A stretch of 64,000 nt of DNA, from positions 930,001 through 994,000 of the forward strand of contig NZ_CP120373.1 in NCBI RefSeq assembly GCF_029892065.1, written 5' to 3'. Shown piece by piece: positions 19,305 to 27,409 of this stretch (positions are counted from its first letter, which is position 1; every line of letters begins with the position of its first letter). The position numbers and the translations under genes are program-made. Under the pieces are notes generated by a model that saw only the letters and a program-made list of their open reading frames with translations, searched no databases and had not been told where the DNA came from. The stretch is from Sinorhizobium garamanticum. Lineage in GTDB: Bacteria; Pseudomonadota; Alphaproteobacteria; Rhizobiales; Rhizobiaceae.

Positions 19305-19838
19305 TTGCAGTTTGTTCGATTTCTTTTAGGCGACCTTCACGACGACCTTTCGGGGAAAGTCGCGCGATTTCATCAGCTTGCTGACTTATCGGGTGCTCTC
19401 GGCTCGAACGGAACATTGCTCACCGGTGGGGAGATAACGTATGCGGCTTGGAATGAAGCTAGAACGAGCTTCATTCATGGTAACTACGTAGCGACGGTAA
19501 TGCTCTGTCAGGGACTCGCGGAGCATTTGCTAGCCTCCCACCTTGAACTTGGAATTCACGGCGAAGAACTTCCGGAGCGCGTCTCGTTTCAAGAAACGCT
19601 GCGTCGTAACCTGACACGCAATCTAATCACGCAACAGGATGCCGACGACCTAAAGAGGCTTATGACGCTTCGCAATCCACTCTCCCATTACCGCCGCATC
19701 GATAATCCAGCGAGCCTGTCGCGTCGTGTACTAGACACTATGCTGCCCGCGGAGGACCATCTGCGCGCCGATGCAAGTTTCGCGATCAGCATGGCCGTTC
19801 GCCTTTTGGCGTTACCAGCGTTTCGCTTGGGCGACTGA
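19305..19838 (+). CDS. HEPN-like protein, possibly truncated at the 5' end
   Basis: A 177-residue mostly helical protein I cannot place in a family with certainty. RNPLSHYR near residue 123 fits the R-x4-H motif of HEPN ribonuclease-type domains. Base composition is lower in GC than the flanking genes. The only in-frame start is TTG 19305, with no ribosome site. The same frame is open back to 19248 and beyond a single TGA at 19245 to an ATG at 19188. A different-frame ATG at 19261 has a good AAGGAG. Start and integrity are therefore open; it could be a remnant. Confidence 0.5.
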   Translation: MQFVRFLLGDLHDDLSGKVARFHQLADLSGALGSNGTLLTGGEITYAAWNEARTSFIHGNYVATVMLCQGLAEHLLASHLELGIHGEELPERVSFQETLRRNLTRNLITQQDADDLKRLMTLRNPLSHYRRIDNPASLSRRVLDTMLPAEDHLRADASFAISMAVRLLALPAFRLGD

Positions 19839-19958
19839 CCCCGCGTTTCATGAAGGAGCAAGAAGCTGCGGCGCGCCGAGATCGATAGCCAGAACCGCTA
19901 CCTTCTCAAACGCCAGCGCGATTACCGCCTGGCGGCGGATATCATCGCCCGCGCCTGG

Positions 19959-20453
19959 ATGACGTTCCCGGAGGTTCAGGCAGTCGCCGTGATCGGCTCG
20001 GTCGCAAAGCCGCTTTGGAAGGAGGTTCCGCGGTTCAGGGAGTTTCGCCGTCGCGGCATCGAGGTCTGGCACGAGTGCAGCGATCTCGACATGGCGCTCT
20101 GGATCGACTCGCAGGAGCGGCTCGGCGAGTTGCGCAAGGTGTGCTCCCGCGCCCTGCGCGAGGCCTTCGAGGCGGGAGCCGGCATGAGCGTCCCGGACAA
20201 CGAGGTCGATGTCTTCCTGTTCGAGCCACGAAGCAACCGCTATCTCGGCCGCCTCTGTAAGTTCAACCAGTGTCCCAAAGGCAAATTCGACTGTCTCACA
20301 CCCGGCTGCGGCGCGATCCACTTCAACAAGGTCGTTCCGGGATTTGCGCCGCGCGCCGATCTTCTTGCGCCTGCTGAATACGCGATGCTCTACGAGCGGG
20401 GCGTCGGATTGCTGCGCTCGGCTCTCGATCTGCCCACGGTCGAAGGGGACTGA
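19959..20453 (+). CDS. Nucleotidyltransferase-fold protein
   Basis: At least 164 residues. The pol-beta nucleotidyltransferase signature is visible: VIGSVAKPLW, then about 30 residues later HECSDLDMALWI (GS...DxD). A later metal-like cluster has four cysteines (NQCPKGKFDCLTPGCGAIHF). The first ATG is 19959, but the frame continues upstream as coding-like sequence (LRRAEIDSQNRYLLKRQRD) to a CTG at 19866 that has AAGGAG at 19853-19858 before it, so the real protein is probably about 195 residues with a CTG start. The target molecule is unknown. Confidence 0.7.
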   Translation: MTFPEVQAVAVIGSVAKPLWKEVPRFREFRRRGIEVWHECSDLDMALWIDSQERLGELRKVCSRALREAFEAGAGMSVPDNEVDVFLFEPRSNRYLGRLCKFNQCPKGKFDCLTPGCGAIHFNKVVPGFAPRADLLAPAEYAMLYERGVGLLRSALDLPTVEGD

Positions 20454-20615
20454 CATGGGCAAGGCGGCCGGTGCGAACGGCCCCTTTCGTGTGCCAACGA
20501 CGGCGCGGAATTCGCCAAAAGAGATTTACGGATTTACCATACCCTCAATGTAGGATTATATTCCCACACCGACAACAAGCCCTGGCGACTGTCGGCGGCG
20601 CGATCGGGAGGGGGC

Positions 20616-21185
20616 ATGTCCAGTCAGCTTTCATTCGGCTTTTCTGCTGCTCCGGCTCGAACGCAAAACGATCTTCTCTATTTCGCCGTCCTGCCGAAGC
20701 CAGCTGCCGCCGACAAGATCCTGAATGCTGGGCGGAGGTTGAAGGAGGAATACCGCCTCTCCGGCCGGCTATATCCGGCTGAACGGCTTCATGTTTCGCT
20801 CGCTGGCATCGGCCGCTTCGACGGCCTGCACGACGAGGTCATCCGGGCTGCTCGGCAGATCGGCGACAGGATCAAGGGCTCGCCATTCGAAGTCCGCCTC
20901 GACAGAGCGCTCGGTTTTCCGGCGGGACATAGCCGCGCTGTAGTTCTCTCCTTCTGCGAGGGTGTCGAGGCTCTGGTCGCGCTGCACCGGCAGATCGCCG
21001 CGATCGCCAAAGCTCCCCGGCAGAGTTTCGTGCCCCATCTCACCCTGCTCTACGATCGTGTCTTTGCGGCCGACGTCGAACTTCTGGAGCCGATAAGCTG
21101 GACCGTGCACGAGTTTGTCTTGGTGCATAGCCTCTACGGCCAGGGACGCCATCGCCATCTTCACCGCTGGCGGCTCACGACCTGA
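20616..21185 (+). CDS. 2H phosphoesterase / 2'-5' RNA ligase family protein
   Basis: A 189-residue protein with the two H-x-T/S-x motifs of the 2H phosphoesterase fold: RLHVSLAGIG (about residue 52) and PHLTLLYD (about 136). Relatives hydrolyse cyclic phosphodiesters or join and cut 2'-5' RNA linkages; the substrate here is unknown. The start is set by GGGAGGGGG directly before ATG 20616. It follows the nucleotidyltransferase gene at 160 bases, making a small group of genes with nucleotide- or RNA-directed folds. Confidence 0.83.
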   Translation: MSSQLSFGFSAAPARTQNDLLYFAVLPKPAAADKILNAGRRLKEEYRLSGRLYPAERLHVSLAGIGRFDGLHDEVIRAARQIGDRIKGSPFEVRLDRALGFPAGHSRAVVLSFCEGVEALVALHRQIAAIAKAPRQSFVPHLTLLYDRVFAADVELLEPISWTVHEFVLVHSLYGQGRHRHLHRWRLTT

Positions 21186-21295
21186 AGCGCCGCTCGCGAT
21201 TTTTTCGCATCGGCTTCCAACTTGCGCTGGGCATTTCAAAGTCCCATAAACCGCATCCGACGGATCGCCTGTTGCACTATCGAGGGACAGCAAAA

Positions 21296-22357
21296 GTGGA
21301 AATTTCGGACATCATCATCGCCGGCGACACGCCGGGCGTCGAATGGCGGCTGCCGGTGTTCCGGTTCAAGGGGACAAAACCGGAAGCACCACGGACCTAT
21401 ATCCAGGCGGCGCTTCACGCGAACGAGCTGCCGGGCACGGCGCTCTTGCATTTCCTTCTGGAGAAACTGCGCCAGGCGGATGCCGAAGGAGCAATCCTCG
21501 GCGATATCACCGTCATTCCGCAAGCAAACCCGATCGGTTCGGCCCAGTCGCACTTCGGCGAGTTGCAAGGTCGCTTCGATCTGGGCTCCCGCACCAATTT
21601 CAACCGTGACTTCCCGCTGATTTCCCTTGGCGAACGCGACGGCCTGCTCGAAGACCTCGACCGATATTCGGCGGCCGACCGGCTGAAGCGGCAGCTGCTC
21701 CACGTGGCGCTTGGAGCCGAGCTGGTGCTCGACCTCCACTGCGATGACGAGGGTCTGCAATACGCCTATATCGACGAGGCCTTCTGGCCGGAGGCGACGG
21801 ACCTCGCCGCGGCGCTCGATATGAAAGCGGTGTTTCTCTCCGACGGCGAAAGCTCCGCATTCGAGGAAGCGGTCGCCCATGCCTGGAAAAACGAGGACGA
21901 GGGCCGGAAGAAGACCACGCTGCCCGGCAGGCTTTCCGTAACCGTTGAACTGCGCGGCACGCGCGACGTCTGTCCGGAACTTGCACGCAAGGATGCCGAG
22001 GGTGTCTGGCAGTTTCTTCTCGCTCGCGGCGTGGTTGCTGGCGCGCGACCTGATCTTCCGGTCTTCGCCGGCAAGGCCGTGCCGCTCGACAACATCGAGA
22101 TGATCCGCGCGCCTCAAGCCGGCGCGATCCTGTTCCACCGCGATATCGGCGAAAGCGTGAAAGCGGGAGACCTGCTGGCGACGATCCTCGCAAATCCCGG
22201 CACGCCCGACGGCGCGCTCGGGGTCCGGGCGCCGCAGGACGGGCTGATCGTCACCCGCGTCTCCACTCGCTTCGCACGCCGCCGCTCGGACCTGATGAAG
22301 ATCGCCTGTGCGGAGCCTTCACGCGCGGAACGCAAGCCCGGCACGCTGGAGGCGTGA
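21296..22357 (+). CDS. Succinylglutamate desuccinylase/aspartoacylase family zinc hydrolase
   Basis: About 353 residues of the M14-like AstE/AspA family. Zinc ligands are seen in ALHANELPG (HxxE) and LVLDLHCDDEG. The C-terminal ~90 residues form a beta-rich domain (APQAGAILFHRDIGESVKAGDLL) like a biotinyl/barrel-sandwich fold. GTG 21296 is preferred because GAGGGA at 21282-21287 is well placed; TTG 21272 is an alternative. The substrate is probably an N-acylated amino acid but is not identifiable. A repeat block follows the stop. Confidence 0.83.
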   Translation: MEISDIIIAGDTPGVEWRLPVFRFKGTKPEAPRTYIQAALHANELPGTALLHFLLEKLRQADAEGAILGDITVIPQANPIGSAQSHFGELQGRFDLGSRTNFNRDFPLISLGERDGLLEDLDRYSAADRLKRQLLHVALGAELVLDLHCDDEGLQYAYIDEAFWPEATDLAAALDMKAVFLSDGESSAFEEAVAHAWKNEDEGRKKTTLPGRLSVTVELRGTRDVCPELARKDAEGVWQFLLARGVVAGARPDLPVFAGKAVPLDNIEMIRAPQAGAILFHRDIGESVKAGDLLATILANPGTPDGALGVRAPQDGLIVTRVSTRFARRRSDLMKIACAEPSRAERKPGTLEA

Positions 22358-22370
22358 CCCTCCGAAATGG

Positions 22371-22543
22371 CCCCTCATCCGGCCTGTCGGCCACCTTCTC
22401 CCGCAAGCGGGGCGAAGGAGACGCGCGGCAACGCTCCGCTCCCCAAATCTCCGTTCTCCGCCGCCATGAGAGGGGACTGGCGTGCGGCATCGTTCCTTCT
22501 CCCCGTCAAAACGGGGAGAAGGTCGCGGCAGCGGGATGTGGGG
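22371..22543. repeat. RIME2-like repeat, copy 1
   Basis: Starts CCCCTCATCCGGCCTGTCGG and ends GGGATGTGGGG, with internal hairpins (CTTCTCCCGCAAGCGGGGCGAAGG; CTTCTCCCCGTCAAAACGGGGAGAAG). This is the same general type as 28690-28789 and 54382-54493. It fills the convergent gap between the hydrolase and the Lrp-type gene and may also stop transcription. Confidence 0.75.
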
Positions 22544-22565
22544 CCAGTCAGGCGCTTTTTACCGC

Positions 22566-23036
22566 CTACAGCGCGACACCCATCTGCATCTTCGGACTGT
22601 CGAGCAGGATGGTCGAGCGGAGCGTCTTGATTTCGGCGATCTGCTCGAACTCGCTCCAGAGCAGGCGCTTGTAGTCCGCAACATCGCGCACGGCGATCTT
22701 CAGCAGGAAATCGAAATCGCCGGCAACCGTATGGCATTCGACCACTTCCGGCATGCGCGAGACCAGTTCGATGAAACGCTGTCCCACCTTGCTGGCGGTG
22801 CGCTCCAGTGTCACCTCGACAAAGGCCTGAAAGCCGATGCCGGCCGCCCGCGGATCCACGACAACCGTCTGGCGGATGACGCCCGCCGAATAGAGGCGCG
22901 CCAACCGCCGCGACAATGGCGCCGGCGAGAGGCCGACCTTTTCGGCCAGTTCGTTGTTGCTTCTCGATGCATCCTCGATGAGCAGGCGGACGATCCGCCG
23001 GTCGATCGCGTCCAGTTCCGTTTTTACGCGCTCCAT
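22566..23036 (-). CDS. Lrp/AsnC family transcriptional regulator
   Basis: A 156-residue regulator: N-terminal winged helix-turn-helix (LDAIDRRIVRLLIEDASRSNNELAEKVGLS in two parts, about 7-36) and a C-terminal RAM ligand/oligomerisation domain (VVECHTVAGDFDFLLKI). It is divergent from the aromatic aminotransferase, which it probably controls in response to an amino acid. ATG 23036 gives the family-type N-terminus MERVKTELD; ATG 23057 would add seven residues. An inverted repeat GAAGAG/CTCTTC lies in the shared upstream region. Confidence 0.88.
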   Translation of the reverse strand: MERVKTELDAIDRRIVRLLIEDASRSNNELAEKVGLSPAPLSRRLARLYSAGVIRQTVVVDPRAAGIGFQAFVEVTLERTASKVGQRFIELVSRMPEVVECHTVAGDFDFLLKIAVRDVADYKRLLWSEFEQIAEIKTLRSTILLDSPKMQMGVAL

Positions 23037-23071
23037 CGCGAATTCGCCCCGATCCATATATGCGCAAACGT

Positions 23072-23092
23072 GAAGAGAATATTGCCCTCTTC
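23072..23092. promoter_or_regulatory. Candidate Lrp-type operator between the divergent genes
   Basis: GAAGAG (23072-23077) and CTCTTC (23087-23092) form a 6 bp inverted repeat around an AT-rich centre, embedded in a longer imperfect dyad with GCGCAA on both sides. It is placed 36 bases before the regulator and 160 before the aminotransferase. Confidence 0.35.
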
Positions 23093-23254
23093 GCGCAAAA
23101 ATATGTACGTGATCTTTGAGATGCTCGCAAATGCAGCGTCGAATTTGCGCGCAGACTATTTTACTGAAGGAACAAACAAGTCGCGCATGTGGCTTGCCTT
23201 TCCGCCTGCCCAAAACGACTATTCCTCAATTGTTAGCACCAGAGGGAACCTGGC

Positions 23255-24424
23255 ATGTTCGATGCTCTCGCCCGTCAACCCGACGACCCGTTACTGGCCC
23301 TGATCGGCCTCTACAGAAACGACGAGCGCCCCGGCAAGGTGGACCTTGGCGTCGGCGTCTATCGCGACGAAACCGGCCACACGCCGATCTTCCGGGCCGT
23401 GAAGGCGGCGGAGAAGCGGCTTCTGGAAACGCAGGACACCAAGGCCTATGTCGGGCCTGAAGGGGACCACGTCTTCCTGGACCATCTCTGGACGCTCGTC
23501 GGTGGCGGCACGGTCGAACGAAGCCGTATCGCAAGCGTGCAGACGCCGGGTGGCTCGGGCGCACTCAGGCTCGCGGCCGACCTTATCCACCGCGTGGGTG
23601 GCCAGCGGATCTGGCTCGGCCTGCCGAGCTGGCCGAACCATGCGGCAATCTTCAAGGCGGCGGGCCTCGAAACGGCAAGCTACGATTTCTTCGACATTCC
23701 GTCGCAGGCGGTGCTCTTCGACAATGTCGTCAGCGCGCTTGAGGGTGCGACGGCCGGTGACGCGGTGCTGCTGCACGCAAGCTGCCATAACCCGACTGGC
23801 GGCGCGCTGACAGAAGCGCAATGGCTGGAAATCGCCGCGCTCGTCGCGGAGCGCGGTCTCCTGCCGTTGGTCGATCTCGCCTACCAAGGCTTCGGCCGCG
23901 GCCTCAACGAGGACGTTGCAGGCCTGAGACATCTCATCGGCGTCGTTCCCGAAGCGCTCGTCGCCGTTTCCTGCTCGAAATCCTTCGGTCTCTACCGCGA
24001 GCGCACCGGCGCGATCTACGCGCTCACCGCCTCGCCGAGTTCCGCCGATACCGTCAGGTCCAACCTCGCCGGGCTCGCCCGCACCAGCTATTCCATGCCG
24101 CCGGATCATGGCGCCGCCGTCGTGCGCACGATCCTCTCGGACAAGGACCTCGCACGCGACTGGGCGGAGGAGCTCGAGGCGATGCGCCTGCGCATGACCG
24201 GCATCCGCCGGGCGCTTGCGGAAGGACTCAGGACCCGCTGGCAGGCGCTCGGCGCAATCGCCGGTCAGGAGGGGATGTTCTCGATGCTGCCGCTCTCGGA
24301 AGCGGAGGTGCTGCGGCTCAGAAGCGAGCATGCCATCTACATGCCGACGTCTGGCCGCATCAACATCGCCGGGCTGAAGACGGCGGAAGTCGCCGGCGTC
24401 GTCGGCAATTTCACGAGCCTCTGA
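23255..24424 (+). CDS. Aromatic amino acid aminotransferase (class I, PLP)
   Basis: A 389-residue fold-type I aminotransferase of the AspC/TyrB group. The N-terminus MFDALARQPDDPLL and VDLGVGVYRDETG are typical of the family. The PLP lysine is in SCSKSFGLYRER and the phosphate-contacting HNPTGG is at about residues 175-180. Substrates are probably tyrosine, phenylalanine or aspartate with 2-oxoglutarate. The neighbouring divergent Lrp-type regulator supports an amino-acid-responsive role. From memory the S. meliloti counterpart is called tatA; this is not verified. Confidence 0.88.
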   Translation: MFDALARQPDDPLLALIGLYRNDERPGKVDLGVGVYRDETGHTPIFRAVKAAEKRLLETQDTKAYVGPEGDHVFLDHLWTLVGGGTVERSRIASVQTPGGSGALRLAADLIHRVGGQRIWLGLPSWPNHAAIFKAAGLETASYDFFDIPSQAVLFDNVVSALEGATAGDAVLLHASCHNPTGGALTEAQWLEIAALVAERGLLPLVDLAYQGFGRGLNEDVAGLRHLIGVVPEALVAVSCSKSFGLYRERTGAIYALTASPSSADTVRSNLAGLARTSYSMPPDHGAAVVRTILSDKDLARDWAEELEAMRLRMTGIRRALAEGLRTRWQALGAIAGQEGMFSMLPLSEAEVLRLRSEHAIYMPTSGRINIAGLKTAEVAGVVGNFTSL

Positions 24425-24438
24425 CGGAGACCGTGGGG

Positions 24439-25074
24439 ATGAAGGTTGACAGAGAGGCCCGCATTGCCGTGGCGCCCACCGAGCGCCACAGCCTTTACGA
24501 GGATGCGCTTGCCATCCTCACCGGCACGCTCGTGGTCTCGCTGGGCGTGGTGATCTACAGCAAGGCGGTGCTTTTGACCGGTAGCACCGCCGGCCTCGCC
24601 CTGCTTCTGCAATACGCAACCGGAGCCGGGTTCTGGCTGGTTTTCTCTCTGGTCAATCTGCCCTTTTACGTCCTTGCCGTCCGGCGGCTCGGCTGGCCGT
24701 TCGCGTTGCGCACTTTCCTCGCCGTCAGCCTCGTCTCGCTGTTTTCCCGCCTGACGGCGCAGTGGGTGGAGTTCGCGCGGATAGATCCGGTCTACGCTGC
24801 CGTTGCCGCCGGCGGGTTGATGGGAATGGGCCTGCTCGTTCTCTTCCGGCACCGCACCGGTCTCGGCGGCATCAACATCGTGGCGATCTATCTGCAGGAG
24901 AAATGGGGAATCCGCGCCGGATATTTCCAGCTTGCCGTCGATCTGGCGATCCTCGCAGCCGCTTTCTTCGTGCTGCCGCCGGCGAACCTCGTGCTCTCGA
25001 TCGTTGGCGCTTCCGTCGTCAACATGATCCTTGCGATCAACCACAAGCCTGGCCGTTACGTCGGCGTAACCTGA
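24439..25074 (+). CDS. YitT family membrane protein
   Basis: A 211-residue membrane protein with five or six predicted helices (for example LYEDALAILTGTLVVSLGVV and LVLSIVGASVVNMILAI) of the YitT/DUF161 family. HRTGLGGINIVAIYLQ is a family-like conserved loop. The function is unknown; transport has been suggested for relatives. ATG 24439, with GTGGGG just before it, starts 14 bases after the aminotransferase stop, suggesting one transcript. A longer in-frame ORF reads through the aminotransferase gene in another frame and is ignored. Confidence 0.82.
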   Translation: MKVDREARIAVAPTERHSLYEDALAILTGTLVVSLGVVIYSKAVLLTGSTAGLALLLQYATGAGFWLVFSLVNLPFYVLAVRRLGWPFALRTFLAVSLVSLFSRLTAQWVEFARIDPVYAAVAAGGLMGMGLLVLFRHRTGLGGINIVAIYLQEKWGIRAGYFQLAVDLAILAAAFFVLPPANLVLSIVGASVVNMILAINHKPGRYVGVT

Positions 25075-25155
25075 GGCAACCGCTTCCGGGCTTTTCTCCG
25101 AGGCGGTGCCCCGCTATGTGTTTCCCGCACCGGTGGAGAGGGGAAGAGATTCGGT

Positions 25156-25506
25156 ATGACGGTTACGATCTACGGCATCAGGAACTGCGACACGATGAAG
25201 AAGGCGCGCAGCTGGCTCGAAGGCTACGGTGTTGCCTACCGGTTCCATGACTACAAGGCAGAAGGGATCGATCGGGCGCATCTTCAGCGCTGGTGCGACG
25301 AATTCGGCTGGGAAACGGTGCTCAATCGCTCGGGCACGACCTTCCGCAATCTGCCGGAGGCGGACAAGCAGGACATGACGGCCGACAAGGCGATCGAACT
25401 CATGCTCAAGCAGCCGTCGATGATCAAGCGCCCGGTGCTCGATGCCGACGGCAAACTGCTGATAGGCTTCAAGCCGGAGCTCTACGAAGCCCGGTTCGGC
25501 GCGTAG
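25156..25506 (+). CDS. ArsC family reductase-like protein (YffB/Spx type)
   Basis: A 116-residue thioredoxin-fold protein starting MTVTIYGIRNCDTMKKARSWL; the single N-terminal Cys11 and the late KRPVLDADG segment with its conserved Arg-Pro identify the ArsC/Spx/YffB superfamily. It is probably a small thiol reductase rather than a true arsenate reductase. The stop is nine bases before the YbaK gene, so they are likely an operon. Confidence 0.88.
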   Translation: MTVTIYGIRNCDTMKKARSWLEGYGVAYRFHDYKAEGIDRAHLQRWCDEFGWETVLNRSGTTFRNLPEADKQDMTADKAIELMLKQPSMIKRPVLDADGKLLIGFKPELYEARFGA

Positions 25507-25515
25507 GAGGCAGCG

Positions 25516-25989
25516 ATGTCGAAGACGACCCGTGCCACGCAGACGCTTGCAAAGGCCGGCATTTCTTTCACCGTGCACAGCTACGACTACGATCCCGGCG
25601 CCGAGCGCGTCGGCCTGCAGGCCGCCGAGGCGCTTGCAGAGGATCCTTCCCGCGTGCTGAAGACGCTGATGGCCGAGGTGGATGGCAAGCCGGTCTGCTG
25701 CATCGTGCCTTCCGACCGGGAAGTCAGCATGAAAAAACTGGCGGCCGCCTTCGGCGGAAAATCGGCCAACATGATGAAGCCCGCCGACGCCGAGCGCCTG
25801 ACCGGCTACCATGTCGGCGGCATCAGTCCGTTCGGCCAGAAGAAGATTGTTCCGACTGCGATCGAGGAAGCAGCGCTTGCCGAAACGCTTGTCTATATCA
25901 ATGGCGGGCAGCGGGGGCTGCAGGTGCTGCTTGCCCCGAAGGATGCGCAGGCGGTGCTGAAAGCGATCGCCGCTCCCCTGATAGCCTGA
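25516..25989 (+). CDS. ybaK: Cys-tRNA(Pro) deacylase
   Basis: A 157-residue trans-editing protein of the YbaK/EbsC family that hydrolyses Cys mischarged on tRNA-Pro. MSKTTRATQTLAKAGI, HSYDYDP and the conserved KTLMAEVDGKPVCCIVPSDREVSMKKLA region with its Lys are family-like, as is YHVGGISPFGQKK. GGAGG at 25507-25511 precedes ATG 25516. Confidence 0.92.
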   Translation: MSKTTRATQTLAKAGISFTVHSYDYDPGAERVGLQAAEALAEDPSRVLKTLMAEVDGKPVCCIVPSDREVSMKKLAAAFGGKSANMMKPADAERLTGYHVGGISPFGQKKIVPTAIEEAALAETLVYINGGQRGLQVLLAPKDAQAVLKAIAAPLIA

Positions 25990-25999
25990 TCCGGCTGTC

Positions 26000-26440
26000 T
26001 CAGGTCAGCCGCGAAAGCAGTTCGGCGAGCTTGCCCGCCTCGACCTCGTTAAGCTTTGCGCCGACATGCCTTTCGATCGAGCACGCATAGGTCTGCCACA
26101 TGCGCGCCCGCATCTGACGGCCCGCTTCGGTCACGACGACCCAGCAGCCTCGAGCATCCTCGTCGAAGGCTTCCCGACGCACCAGGCCTTCCTTTTCCAG
26201 CCGATCGATCAGGCGCGAGAGATTATATTGGGCAAGCAGCGTGCGGGCCTCGATCTCGAACGGCCGAAGCTTACCCGCGTCGGCGCGCACCAGTTCCCAA
26301 AGCACATCGTACCAGCCAAGCGGAGGCAGGCCTGCCTCCTTGAAATCCTTCTCGATCGCCGAGAGAACACGCCGCTGCGCCCGCATGAGAGCGATCCACG
26401 CCCGCGTGGTCGCCAATGTCGGTTCGCACCCTTCTGACAT
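26000..26440 (-). CDS. MarR family transcriptional regulator
   Basis: A 146-residue winged-helix regulator. LAQYNLSRLIDRLEKEGLVRREAFDEDARG is the recognition helix and wing, and the flanking helices give the usual dimer. GGAAGA a few bases before ATG 26440 supports that start over ATG 26455. It is divergent from a GST gene; the 101-base gap contains two copies of a 16 bp word with palindromic character, so it probably represses itself and the GST. Confidence 0.87.
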   Translation of the reverse strand: MSEGCEPTLATTRAWIALMRAQRRVLSAIEKDFKEAGLPPLGWYDVLWELVRADAGKLRPFEIEARTLLAQYNLSRLIDRLEKEGLVRREAFDEDARGCWVVVTEAGRQMRARMWQTYACSIERHVGAKLNEVEAGKLAELLSRLT

Positions 26441-26453
26441 TCGTTCATCTTCC

Positions 26454-26516
26454 ATAGATGCAATTACATCTATCTTGACTGATTTGGCAAGGCAGTTTAT
26501 ATGCAATTGCATCTAT
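26454..26516. promoter_or_regulatory. Paired MarR-type operator sites
   Basis: ATGCAATTACATCTAT (26458-26473) and ATGCAATTGCATCTAT (26501-26516) differ at one base. The first extends to the dyad ATAGATG...CATCTAT (26454-26473). The second contains the perfect palindrome ATGCAATTGCAT. Both lie between the divergent MarR and GST genes; the spacing of 43 bp is about four helical turns, so two dimers could sit on the same face. Confidence 0.65.
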
Positions 26517-26541
26517 TCATGCGAACAGCGGGAGATGAACG

Positions 26542-27228
26542 ATGACCGCGCCACTGACCCTGATCAGCCACCACCTCTGCCCATACGTCCAGCGCGCCGC
26601 GATCGCGCTCACTGAAAAGGGCGTGCCGTTCGAACGCGTCTACATCGATCTCGCCAACAAGCCGGACTGGTTCCTAAAAATCTCGCCGCTCGGCAAGGTG
26701 CCCCTGCTCCGCATCCCGCAGGACGAGGGCGAAGCGATCCTCTTCGAAAGCACGGTGATCTGCGAATACCTGGAAGAGACCCAGCCGGGAGCGAAGCTGC
26801 ACCCGGCCGATCCGCTGACCCGGGCGCGCCATCGCGGCTGGATGGAGTTCGGATCGGCGATCCTTTCCGATCTCTGGGTCTATGAAACGACACAGGATGC
26901 CGAGGTACTCGAAGCCAAGCGCGGCATGCTCAAGACGAAATTCGCGACCGTCGAAGCCGAGCTCGGCGACGGCCCCCATTTCGCGGGCGCCGATTTCAGC
27001 CTGGTCGATGCCGTCTTCGCACCGATCTTTCGCTATTTCGACGTGTTCGACACGATTTCGGATGCGGGCATCTTTGACAATCTGCCGCGCGTGACCGCCT
27101 GGCGGAAGGCGCTTGCCGCACGGCCAAGTGTGAAAGCCGCGGTAACCGAAGATTATCCCGAGCGATTGATGGCGTTTCTCAGGAAACATGACGCGGCGCT
27201 GCTTCGGTCGAGGCGCGCCGCCGCGTGA
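26542..27228 (+). CDS. Glutathione S-transferase family protein, omega-like
   Basis: A 228-residue GST. The thioredoxin-like half begins LTLISHHLCPYVQRAAIAL, where CPY is the omega/beta-type catalytic Cys motif. SPLGKVPLL has the cis-Pro and FESTVICEYLEE the glutathione-binding Glu-Ser. Helical C-terminal domain. Likely thiol-transferase or dehalogenase-like activity on an unknown electrophile. GGGAG before ATG 26542. The divergent MarR regulator and its paired operator suggest induction by a small toxic compound. Confidence 0.9.
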   Translation: MTAPLTLISHHLCPYVQRAAIALTEKGVPFERVYIDLANKPDWFLKISPLGKVPLLRIPQDEGEAILFESTVICEYLEETQPGAKLHPADPLTRARHRGWMEFGSAILSDLWVYETTQDAEVLEAKRGMLKTKFATVEAELGDGPHFAGADFSLVDAVFAPIFRYFDVFDTISDAGIFDNLPRVTAWRKALAARPSVKAAVTEDYPERLMAFLRKHDAALLRSRRAAA

Positions 27229-27409
27229 CACGGGCTACACCGCAAGGGCCTTCTGTTTTCGCCTGAACCAGTCTAAAACGGGCGCACCGCTCGACCGCGC
27301 GCGTCCCGGACGTGCAAGGCGGCGACGGCACGCAAAAGCCATGCGCTCGTTTCGTCGGCAATTGCCGTTGGCCTTCGGAAACGGCGCGAGAGGGACAGCA
27401 GGAGCCGCG

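Noticed and set aside
19319-19327. T-rich run as a programmed -1 frameshift site for the HEPN-like gene
   Set aside because: It does not match the X-XXY-YYZ heptamer and no downstream stimulatory structure is evident; kept only as an alternative in the finding.
20455-20553. 32-codon ORF right after the nucleotidyltransferase with AAGGGG before it
   Set aside because: No hydrophobic or domain-like features, and the end is rich in rare-looking words; insufficient support for a gene.
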